Below, piece after piece: positions 55,350 to 64,000 of a stretch of DNA of 64,000 nucleotides. Under the pieces are notes generated by a model. The model was given only the letters and a program-made list of their open reading frames with translations, searched no databases and was not told where the DNA came from. The stretch spans positions 109,596 through 173,595 of the forward strand of contig SIJG01000006.1 in NCBI GenBank assembly GCA_023374025.1. The letters are read 5' to 3'. Within the stretch, counting starts at the first letter, position 1; every line of letters begins with the position of its first letter. Both the position numbers and the translations under genes were made by a program. This DNA is from Heterodera schachtii. Its lineage: Eukaryota > Nematoda > Chromadorea > Rhabditida > Heteroderidae.

Positions 55350-57180
55350 AGATTTTGTTGAAAAATTGACTTAAAGCATTAAATTAAATTCAGGAAATAA
55401 GGAACTTTTATTAAATTCAAAAAAAATATTTTTTTCATTAAAATTTATAATGCGAAAATGCCATAATTAAAAATTTAAATTAAATATTTATTATTTTTAA
55501 TTGCGAATAAACAATAAATAAATAATTCTTTTTCTTTTATTTATTGCATATGAAATGTTTTGGAAAATGAATTTGAGTTTTTCATATTATAAATATTTTT
55601 TAAGCCATTTAAAAATAAATTCTGCAGATAGAACAACAACTGTTCAATGCTTTGTAGTAATTTGCTCCAAAACTTTTGGTTTATCGAGCAAGAATGAGAA
55701 GTGACCTTGGCAATGTGTAAGAGTAATTAATTAGTTAATTGAGAGGCGAATAGCAACAAATGATAGGCGGAGTTCAGTTGCCTCTCATTTATTTGTTCAT
55801 TACACAGTGGACATTATTATTATTATTATTATTATTAGTGCTGCTCGAGACCGAAAGTTTCCCGAGAATTGAGTCCAATACCAAAAAAAACTCCGGATTT
55901 TTGTCGAGTCGAGACTCGACAACAGCACTAATTATATACCAAAATTGGGCCTGATAATTCGACACCAAATTTTATTTATTGTAAAATAAAGTAAAAAAAA
56001 ACAAACAAATATTCTCAGAAATAATGGATTAATAATAAAATTCAATTTCGAATAAAAGATTTATATAATACTCAGTTCTTTGTCTGTCAAATAAGCATGT
56101 TGCTCAAGAAAGGTTGGTACCGAGTCGAAAAAATGTTTAATTTTCCATTGTCTAATTTTTCGGGAGCCAAACCAAATTGCTTCTCAAATGGAAGAGTAAA
56201 AAAAAAAAAAAGTTAAAACGATAGAAAAGGTGAAACAATGAACAATCAATCTTTGCTAAAAGAAAATCTGAAAAATTCATCAAAAAATTGGATTTAAATA
56301 TTGTGGGCCAAAAATTAAAAAAAAAATTTTATTTATTAATTTATATATTTTTAAACCAAAAAATTATTTGTTGGCCAACCAAATTTATCAAAAAAATTCA
56401 TTAGTTTCCATATAGATTTTTAGTAAAATAAAATTTATGGAATAAATTAAAATGGGGGGGGGGGGAAATTCTTTTAAATGGCCAATTAATATGTCTTAAG
56501 AGGGGCACCTGCTTCTTCCGCTGTTGGAGTGAAGCATAAATTAAACAAATTACACATTTTGTAATTAATGTGACGGAAAAACGGACGGATCGATTTTCAT
56601 TTCCTTTTTAAATAATTAATATTATTTAATTGAATAAATTTTGGTAAAAATTTAAATAATAATATTTTTTATATAGCAAGAATAAGCTTTCCATAAATTT
56701 ATGTAATATTTTGATAATTGGTTAAAGAAGAAGTAAAATAATTTATTTAAATGTAACTCATTTAATTAATAAAATGCCAAAATATGTGAGAAAAATTACA
56801 AAAAAAAAAAAAAAAAAAAAGCGTGAAATATTTGGCATTTTGTTTCTCGAACTGAATAATATTTATGTAAAAATAAATAAATGGAATCATTCAAAGCTTT
56901 CAATCAATGCTAAAAGATGTCCCCAGCAGGAGATAGCATCATCCGCCGTGTCATCCGTCTGTTTATACTAATGATGATTGTTCTGCTCATGGCTAACATA
57001 GATGTGCAAATTTTGTGTCGTTTTCGTTTCGTCACCCTTTTCGGCACTTTTTTCTGTTTTGTTTTCGTGTTTTCGCTTTCATCCTTTAAAAAAATTTTTC
57101 ATTTCGTTTTCGGTTTTAAAAATGTAAAATTTCGTTTCGTTTTCGTCAAACAAAATTTGGATGAAAAGTGACATATATTT
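55350..57180. other. Intergenic, unique-looking
   Basis: 5' flank of the alpha-mannosidase gene. Simple repeats: a run of ATT triplets (55815-55836), poly-G (56454-56465) and poly-A (56801-56820). 56918-57010 has a GC-richer stretch with a possible short frame (MSPAGDSIIRRVIRLFILMM) I could not assign. No supported gene. Confidence 0.45.
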
Positions 57181-57290
57181 ACAAGAAAAACTTGTTTTAG
57201 ACTAAAATGGTTTTTCTCTTCTGATCCGCTTTGATCAATTTTGTTGATCAAAATATAATAAAAAAATAAATGCTTTCATCTTCAATTGGC
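57180..57290 (-). pseudogene. Subfamily-2 HTH signal-peptide remnant
   Basis: The minus strand from about 57280 begins MKAFIFLLYF and loses frame in the signal peptide; TTGATCAAAGCGGATCAGAA matches the GTEKKK region of relatives. Nothing further downstream. Confidence 0.5.
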
Positions 57291-57819
57291 AATAAATATT
57301 TTTAAATTAATACATTTATTTTGTTGATGCAAAAAGTTTTGCTATATTACTTTTAATAAATAAAGAAAATGAGAATTTATTGCTTTGGATTGATTATAAA
57401 AAGTCAGGACAAATGAAAAAAATAAGAACAATTACCAATGAATATTTTATCCAAAAACATAAATAATTTTATATTATTTTTAACAAAAAAATGCATATAA
57501 AATAAACACAGGATAAATGTGAGTACACATTTGAAAAATAAGAATCATTTTTAATTGGATTTTATAACCAAAATATCCCCAAATCGCAACCAAAAAAAAA
57601 AATTAATGAAATTTATGAAATAATTAAGAAATGGAAGAAATAATTGCCGCTTAATCCACACGTAAAAGTTTTTAGTTAACAGTTATTTAATTTAATTAAA
57701 AATTATATTATTAAAATAATTATTTGTAATCATAATAATCTTTTCTCATGAGAACAAAAAATGTTATCGCGTTTAATAGACATAAAAGAAATTTTTGAAT
57801 GGACTACATAAATTATGAG

Positions 57820-58335
57820 TAGAGACCGCATTTTGAGGCATATGCCTTTTTTTCTGCGCACTAGTTTCGATATATTAAGCATAAAAAACGCATTTTCCAC
57901 TTGGTTTTGAGGCTTCTACGTTGACTTTTATTATGCCTTTTTTGCCTTTTTCGGGATTTTCGTGCCTCAAATGACTTTTTGGCAATTTGCCGTTTTGGTG
58001 CCTTTTTTGGCGTTTTTTCCGAAAAATTCCATAAAAATGCAATAAAATCGGGAAAATACACCGCTAATAAATGACCTGAAAAATTTTCAGTAAATACACC
58101 CCCTAAGAATGGAAAAATTTTCTAAAAAAATGATCACCAAAATTTCATGTTTTCTCGATAAAAAATTTTTTATTTAAAAATTTTCCTTATTCGAGTAACT
58201 ATTATAAAACATTTAATAATCATTTAATGACAAAAAATAAGTTTTTTGCATAAGTTTTACGTGTTTTTCTCCCTAAAAATCGTAATAAAGAAAAAATTTA
58301 GATGCCTATTTTCATGCCTTTTTTTGCGGTCTCTA
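57820..58335. mobile_element. 516-bp hAT-like MITE with 8-bp TSD
   Basis: Ends TAGAGACCGCA...TGCGGTCTCTA (11-bp terminal inverted repeats), flanked by ATTATGAG at 57812-57819 and 58336-58343. An 8-bp duplication and TAGAG-type ends fit the hAT superfamily. The interior has many GCCTTTTTTGCC-like motifs and no transposase. A truncated copy with the same flank is at 29646-29905. Confidence 0.82.
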
Positions 58336-58445
58336 ATTATGAGAATGAATAAAATAAGGGGAACACAAAAATCAAATAAGGAAGACAACAAAACGCCACA
58401 ATTTCTAAATTTAATAATCCGTCTTCACTCCTCATTTATTTCTTC

Positions 58446-59112
58446 TCCAATTTTTTCTTCCATTTTGAAATGGTCGATTGATCAATTTTCAGTAATTTTG
58501 CAATTCGGTGTCACTCATTTTTTGATTTTCTTTTTTTATTTGCCAATAAATTTTCATTTTGTCCATTTTTTCTTCCTTCATTATTCTTTTTTTGCTAATG
58601 CCAAATTGTTTCTTCCATTTCATAATTGTTCCATAACCAACTCCAATTTTATTACAAATTTGACCATAATTTTTCTCCCATTCTTTTAAAGAATATTTTC
58701 CTTTTTGCTTATATTCATTTGACATTTTAATGAATTTTTGAACAATTTCTAACTTTTCTTCGTCAGTTGTTAATTTATAGCTTTTAGGTTTTTGTTTGTA
58801 AAGGCCCAATTCTTTAATCCATTTATAAATTTTCGTTCGATTTGTGCCCAATTTTTTCGCTATTTTTAATTCAATTTTATTCCATTCTTTTCTTGGATAT
58901 TTTCTTCCTTTTTGCTTGATTTTTTCTTTGATTTTATAATATTTTACAATTATTTCTCTTTTTTCTTCCAATTTTTCTTCTTCTTTTTCTTCCCATTTTT
59001 CTCCAAATATTTCATCAAATGATTTTTGTTGTAATTTTTTCGTTTCCATTTTAATTTGGTGAATTTCGATGATCAAAAATAGAATTAAAATGAATAATAG
59101 GCGGAGTTTCAT
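58446..59112 (-). pseudogene. HTH gene, right-arm copy, frameshifted only at module 3
   Basis: From the ATG at 59112 the frame is open through the signal peptide, acidic motif, module 1 (GTNRTKIYKWIKELGL) and module 2 (GVGYGTIMKWKKQFGI). It shifts near 58505 (GACACCGAATTGC, one A fewer than the GAAATTGC of relatives) and ends at 58489 as SDTELQNY. The old frame continues LKIDQSTISKWKKKLEK to about 58446. A two-module secreted protein of about 207 aa could still be made. Its left-arm partner is broken at a different place. Confidence 0.78.
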
Positions 59113-59504
59113 TTTTATTACAATGATATTTTGTCTAAAAATATTATTGATATTTTGATGGACTTCATACAAATTTGAAACAGAATATAAATAATATGTT
59201 ATTAGTTCGTAAAATTATATTCAAATAATATTTTGAAAAAATAATGATATAATTTATATTCATATTATTATCTCAATATTTTATGATTAATGAGATAATC
59301 ATCATTTTAAAATGATTATATTTGAATGAAATTTTTAACTTTATTTGCATCATAATTATTGATTTTTGTTTCATTTTTTTTATTATGACAAAAAATGAGT
59401 TTTATTTATAAAAGATGAAGAAATTAAAAATATTGCCGTTTAAATCATAATATTACAACAATATTGATTAAAGAAAAAAATATAATTTAAAATGTAATGA
59501 ATTT

Positions 59505-59814
59505 TTGTACGATTTCAATTTTTTCTTCATCACTTTTTGATGTGTAACTTTTGTGTATTTGTTTATTAAGCCCAAATTGTTTAATCCATTTTTGAATATA
59601 TTTGCGATTTGTTCCCAATTTTTTCGCTATTTTCGAATTAATTTTATTCCATTCTTTTTTCTTTCAAATCTTCTTCTTCTTTTTCTTCCCATTTTTCTCC
59701 AAATATTTCATCAAATGATTTTTGTTCCAATTTTTTCTTTTTTGGTTCAACATAATTAATATTAATTATGTTGATCAAAAATAAAATTAAAAATAAGAAA
59801 ATAAATGATTTCAT
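59505..59814 (-). pseudogene. Broken subfamily-2 HTH gene, right-arm copy
   Basis: Mirror of 50388-50705. ATG at 59814 (MKSFIFLFLILFLINIININ), EPKKKKLEQKSFDEIFGEKW and EEKEEEDLKERME, then a stop. Module 1 follows out of frame (GTNRKYIQKWIKQFGL). Its signal-peptide and EPKKK stretch is of the main class rather than subfamily 2, unlike the left-arm copy, which suggests gene conversion from a neighbour. Confidence 0.7.
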
Positions 59815-60699
59815 TTAAATTTGACAATAAATAAATGTAAAAATTATTACAATTTGATGACAGAAATTATGATATTTTTTGCTTTTCTATTTAATAAATG
59901 AAGAAAAATGATTTTATTGCTTTGGATTAATTATAAAAAGTCAAAAGAAATAAAAAAAATCAGTACAATTACCAATGAATATTTCATTGAAAAGAAGAAA
60001 TATTTTGCATTAATTTACAACAAAAAAATGCATATAAAATTAATATACACTGGATAAATGTGAGTACATGGATTTAAAAATCAAAAATAAGAATTGAACT
60101 TTTTGCATATAAATTTGTTAATTTTTTTTAGAAAATTTCTTCCAGTAATTTCTATGAACCTTAAAAAAATTCATTTTCACACATTTTTTTATATTTTAAT
60201 TTTTCCTTCATTGGTATGCCTAAAAATATTACATCTAATTGAATGTTAAAACAGTTTTCCCACATCAATTATTAAAATAATCCATCAAAAATAGGCTATT
60301 TCATACGTAAGAAAATTTTGTTTTTTCAAGAAAAAAAATTTGAATTTACGAAACTTGGCATCTCGAATAAAGCTAAAGAATTTTGCCCAACCAGTGAATG
60401 GCATTTTATGTGTGTGGCAAAATGTAAATTGGACATCTATCCATTTATTAAACTCAAATTCATTTAATTTATAATAAAAATTAAATAAAATTGGATATAT
60501 TCATTTATTTGGAAGTGATTTTTAGTAATTAATTTGATTTCTGTGAAGTAAAATATAAATTTTCCAAAATTTATTTTCCATAAAGGAGAGAATTTTGAAA
60601 TAGTTTTCTATTTCTTTTCTGTTTCGGGCTTTAGATTGGCCAAAAAAAATAGTTATTTGATTTTCAAAAATGAAAATTCCTCGATAATTGTAGGACGAT

Positions 60700-61470
60700 T
60701 TGGGCCGGCGACGGCACTTTCAAAAGTGATTTTATACCAGGGATGACGACGATTTTCGATGATTTTTGCAAGAATTCGAATTTCGATTTAATTTTTCCAA
60801 ATCAAAATCGGCGTCAGCCTTTTTTTGCATAATAAATCATCCCTAAGTTTTTAGTGCGACCATCGAATTTATTACAGTTATATACCCTAAACATTATTGT
60901 CCAACACTCAAGAATACCATGCGCCTGTATAATAACGGCAAATCGGATGCAGCAAACATACCGTCGATTATTCTCTGGTATACGTGATAGAGTTGAAGGC
61001 GTAATACCAAGCAGTTTTATTCTGGATTTTGAACCTGGTTGTACTGATGTTTAATCGATTTTATTTTTAATATTTGATCATTTAGCTGCAAGATCGGCAT
61101 TTCTTGAAGTTTGGCCGAGCTCAGTGATGAGACACTGTCTTTTTCACCTATCACAATCAGTAAATCGAAGAGTGCAGAGGGAAGGACTGGCACCACAATT
61201 CTTAGTGGATATCGGTTTTAGAAAATCTGTGCGATCATTGTCGGCGATTTAGTTTCTTCCTTTAATTTATGTGGAAGAGGGTTATCAAATTCTCAGAAAT
61301 AATGCACCTATACAAACGCTTCCAATCTTTGATTACTTTGCATCGTAGATTATGTTTTTAAATTGTTGTGGCGTTTTTTTTTATAGTACATATCTCTTCC
61401 GTCGACGACCTGATTTATTTGTGCCAGAAACATGGAATATGCATGATTCTGTCCTTGATAATTTAGCACG
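60700..61470 (+). pseudogene. MULE-type transposase fragment, copy 3
   Basis: Mirror copy of 48740-49520. 60854-61054 reads LYTLNIIVQHSRIPCACIIT, then RMQQTYRRLFSGIRDRVEGV and FILDFEPG. VEEGYQILRNNAPIQTLPIF is at 61270-61345. RRPDLFVPETWNMHDSVLDN, LARTNN is at 61400-61475. Relative to the left-arm copy, about 18 bp are missing before RRPDLF. Stops occur in between. Confidence 0.68.
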
Positions 61471-61489
61471 CACTAATAATATTGCCAAC

Positions 61490-62230
61490 TCCAATTTTCC
61501 TACCAATTTCGGCATTATTTTGTTGCAATTTATTTCTTGAATATTTTCTTTTCAGTTTATATTACTTGAAACATTAATGAATTTTTTGAATGTAATTACT
61601 GTTTGTCCCTAATTTTTTGATATTTTCAAATCAATTTTTCCCATTCTTTTGTTGAATATTTTCTTCCTTTTTGCTTAATTTTCTCATTTATTTTATAATA
61701 TTTTCTGATTATTTCTGTTCTTTTCTGTTCTTCCAATGTTTGTTCTTCTTTTTCTTCCCATTTCAATTGGCAATAAATATATATATTTTTTAATTAATAC
61801 AATTTGATGATGGAAATATTAAAATTTGCAATATTATTTAATAAATGAATAATGTGTGAATTTTCTGTAGATTTCATTAAAGAAGAAGAGTGATTTATTT
61901 GTTTGTGATTTTCAATTTAAAATATTATTTTTGGTACTTTTTTCTTTAATAATTATGCTAAATTAGAAATTTATTAAATTATTAGAACTTTGAATTTCTT
62001 CAAATGCCGAATTAGTAAGAAAATTGGAGTGAGTCGTACCAATTGAAAAATGGATGAATCAATTTGGCATTCACATATATGCATTTTGCAATTAAATTCA
62101 TTCAAAAATATACCAAATTTCAGGTATTTTTCTTCCCATTTTTCTCTACCAATTTTTTCTTTTCTGTTCCGATTTGATTAATTTGGTTGACCAAAAATAC
62201 AATTAAAAATAATAATTGGGATAATTTCAT
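61490..62230 (-). pseudogene. Scraps of subfamily-2 HTH genes, right arm
   Basis: 61560-61770 mirrors 48450-48660 (KQKGRKYSTKEW with stops). 62110-62230 mirrors 47956-48120: ATG at 62230, MKLSQLLFLIVFLVNQINQI, then EKKKLV and a short deletion removing the FDEIF motif. The DNA between is shared intergenic sequence. Confidence 0.6.
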
Positions 62231-62938
62231 TTTCAATTGACCATAATTCTGTTAATTAATTTAATTTGGTGACGGAAATTGTGAAATTATTTGCTATATT
62301 ATTTAATAAATGAATAAATGTGAGAATTTTCTGTAGATTTCATTAATCAATGGAATTTTATGTCTTCATAAATTACCGTATTATTTTGTTGCGATTGCTT
62401 GGCATATAAATTAGCGAAAACTAATTTTTCATTTTGCCAAATTTGGCATCTCGAATAAAGCTAAAGAATTTTACGCAATCAGTGAATGGCATTTTATGTT
62501 TGTGGGATAATTTAATTTCGTTTATATAAAGGGAGGCAATTGAAAAATTGGCATTTACTCATTTAGAAAATTTAATTACTTTAATTTGTAATTAAAAAAA
62601 ATTAAATAAAATTGGATAATAATATTCATTTCTTTGGAAGTGATTTTTTGTAATTAATTGATTTCTATGAAAGTAAAACATAAATTTTCCAAAATTTATT
62701 TTGCCAAACGGAGACAATTTTGAAATAGTTTTCTATTTCTTTTCGGTTTCGGGCTTTAGATTGGCCAAAAAAGATATTTATTTATTTTTAAAAATGAAAA
62801 TTGATAATGGAGGATATAATTTAAGTTATTCATTTCATTACAATCAAATTAATTAATTATTAAAAATTTTCTTCTATTACTTCGCGATTTTACAACGGCA
62901 CATTTAAAAAAATAAGTATAATTTTAATAATTATATAC

Positions 62939-63030
62939 CTACTCTACTGATCATAAAATTGTAATAACAGTAGGGAATAAAAAAATTTTTTGATCAGTAG
63001 GGATAAAAATGTTTATTTAATCGTAGAAAT
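62939..63030 (+). promoter_or_regulatory. Conserved upstream inverted-repeat block, HTH gene at 63203
   Basis: CTACTGATCA at 62944-62953 and TGATCAGTAG at 62991-63000, followed by GGATAAAAATGTTTATTTAA and TCGTAGAAAT. Both arms are intact. It ends about 175 bp before the ATG. Confidence 0.62.
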
Positions 63031-63202
63031 AATTTTATTTTTTAATTTGCATCTTATAAAAATATTCATTAAATATTAATGAGAAAATATATTAATTATA
63101 TATGTATTTGCCATGAATAATATGTTGTCTAATTAAAATAATAAATTCACTTTTTAATGTTTTAATATTTAATTTGTTTTTAGGAATATCTCTTTTTTTA
63201 AA

Positions 63203-63892
63203 ATGAAATTATGCCTATTATTTTCTTTAATTTTATTTTTGATCGTCTTAATAAAAATTAATTATGTTGAACCAAAAAAGAAAAAGGCACAACAGAAATC
63301 ATTTGATGAAATATTTGGAGAAAAATGGGAAGAAAAAGAAGAAGAAAAATTGGAAGAAAAAAGAGAAATAATTGAAAAATATTATAAAATAAAAGAGAAA
63401 ATAAAGGAAAAAGGAAGAAAATATTCAAGAAAAGAATGGAATAAAATTGACATAAAAATTGCAAAAAAATTGGGGACAAATCGCACATATATTTTTGAAT
63501 GGATTAAAGAAATGGGTTTGAATAAACAAAAATATAAAAGTCATAAATCAAAAACTGATGAAGAAAAAATTGAAATAGTACAAAAATTTATTGAAATGAC
63601 AAAAGAATATAAGCAAAAAAGAAACTATTCAAAAAAAGAATGGAAAGAAAATTATGCCGAAATTTACAAGAAAATCGGAGTCACTTATAGAACAATTGAT
63701 AAATGGAAGAAACAATTTGGAATTAGCAAAAAAATGTTAACGCAGGAAGAAAAAATAGTAAAAATGAAAATTTATTGGGAAATAAAAGGAGAAAATTCAA
63801 AAATGAGTGATAAGGAAATTGGAAAAATATTGAAAATTCATCAAAATACTATTCTAAGATGGAAAAAACAATTTGTGAAAGAAATGTTTTAG
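63203..63892 (+). CDS. Secreted tandem-HTH protein, three modules
   Basis: Intact 229-aa frame, with a TTTTTAG acceptor (ending at 63183) 19 nt upstream of the ATG. Signal peptide MKLCLLFSLILFLIVLIKIN, then EPKKKKAQQKSFDEIFGEKW and EEKEEEKLEEKRE. Modules: GTNRTYIFEWIKEMGL, GVTYRTIDKWKKQFGI, LKIHQNTILRWKKQF. It ends VKEMF because a TAG replaces the CAG of relatives; the old tail (RIAEKEEE) is still readable after the stop. The same stop in the left-arm copy shows it arose before the inverted duplication. Confidence 0.86.
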   Translation: MKLCLLFSLILFLIVLIKINYVEPKKKKAQQKSFDEIFGEKWEEKEEEKLEEKREIIEKYYKIKEKIKEKGRKYSRKEWNKIDIKIAKKLGTNRTYIFEWIKEMGLNKQKYKSHKSKTDEEKIEIVQKFIEMTKEYKQKRNYSKKEWKENYAEIYKKIGVTYRTIDKWKKQFGISKKMLTQEEKIVKMKIYWEIKGENSKMSDKEIGKILKIHQNTILRWKKQFVKEMF

Positions 63893-64000
63893 AGAATTGC
63901 AGAAAAAGAAGAAGAATAGTGATTTGTTAGACCTATTTCAATTTAATAAATATTATTTTTGGTGCTTTTTCCTTTAAATATGCTAAATTAATTTCCTTAT

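Larger units (their letters stand above)
58440..64000 (-). repeat. Right arm of the large inverted repeat
   Basis: Reverse-complement counterpart of 46180-51790, colinear to the window edge. It differs by independent small indels in the gene copies, by recognition-helix differences, and by the last ~100 codons of the innermost gene. The arm probably continues outside the window. Confidence 0.9.

Noticed and set aside
56774..57171. Frames near 56.8-57.2 kb (MSPAGDSIIRR..., Phe-rich tail)
   Set aside because: The first part crosses a poly-A run, and the tail is low-complexity TTTTCG repeats. No family resemblance I can support.
2441..63488. Many Phe/Ser-rich frames antisense to HTH genes (for example 4027-4323, 27879-28100, 63258-63488)
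   Set aside because: They are the complement of Lys/Glu-rich codons (AAA/GAA read as TTT/TTC) and mirror the HTH genes exactly.
3676..63892. HTH proteins as transposases of a DNA transposon
   Set aside because: The modules resemble transposase HTHs, but no DDE/DDD catalytic domain follows, no consistent terminal inverted repeats flank each gene, and each intact copy has a signal peptide.
1..64000. tRNA or rRNA genes, CRISPR arrays, telomeric TTAGGC runs
   Set aside because: None seen by eye on either strand. A tRNA scan would be decisive; repeats found here are too long or too irregular for CRISPR.

Overview
This is a eukaryotic window, very AT-rich, and almost certainly from a nematode. 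Evidence: short introns of about 30-250 nt with TTTTCAG/TTTTTAG acceptors, a 15-exon GH38 alpha-mannosidase fragment, remnants of Str/Srh-type chemoreceptors, likely trans-splice acceptors just upstream of start codons, and Ty3/gypsy, MULE-like and hAT-like elements. The base composition and the expanded family of small secreted proteins would suit a plant-parasitic tylenchid such as a root-knot nematode. That placement is inference, since no marker gene is present.

The dominant content is one multicopy family, for which I use my own descriptive name: secreted tandem-HTH proteins. Members are intronless and about 187-239 aa. Each has an N-terminal signal peptide, a conserved acidic motif (FDEIFGEKWEEKEEE), two or three helix-turn-helix (HTH)-like modules ending in W-I/K-K-x-x-G, and usually an acidic tail. 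I see 7 intact copies (3676, 7371, 17672, 20465, 27606, 34500, 63203), 4 broken copies that still carry the same upstream block (23155, 31150, 42083, 46283), and about 15 more degraded fragments. All 11 copies in the first two classes carry the same upstream module about 150-210 bp before the ATG: a CTACTGATCA...TGATCAGTAG inverted repeat followed by GGATAAAAATGTTTATTTAATCG. Paralogs from recent duplications are nearly identical except in the predicted recognition helices. This modular, variable, secreted DNA-binding-like family is the most interesting thing in the window.

Layout: 0-1.25 kb, dispersed GATCCGGATC repeats; 1.9-9.2 kb, HTH genes, GPCR exon fragments and a foldback minisatellite; 9.2-15.7 kb, a ~241-bp satellite with higher-order structure, interrupted by a gypsy fragment and a 443-bp inverted-repeat element, the last ~1.3 kb being inverted; 16-22 kb, two copies of a unit [HTH gene / shared upstream block / chemoreceptor fragment]; 22-29 kb, HTH genes plus GPCR and MULE transposase remnants; 29-33 kb, mosaic copies including a third unit; 33-43 kb, an inverted duplicate of 3-9 kb that has taken in a tandem gypsy element (36541-40979); 42-47 kb, a direct duplicate of 22-28 kb; 46.2-51.8 and 58.4-64.0 kb, the arms of a large inverted repeat whose ~6.6-kb spacer holds the 5' part of an alpha-mannosidase gene.

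The region looks like a rapidly rearranging gene-family nursery in which segmental duplication, inversion and transposon insertion create HTH copies and then break most of them. No tRNA, rRNA, CRISPR array or bacterial-type operon was seen.
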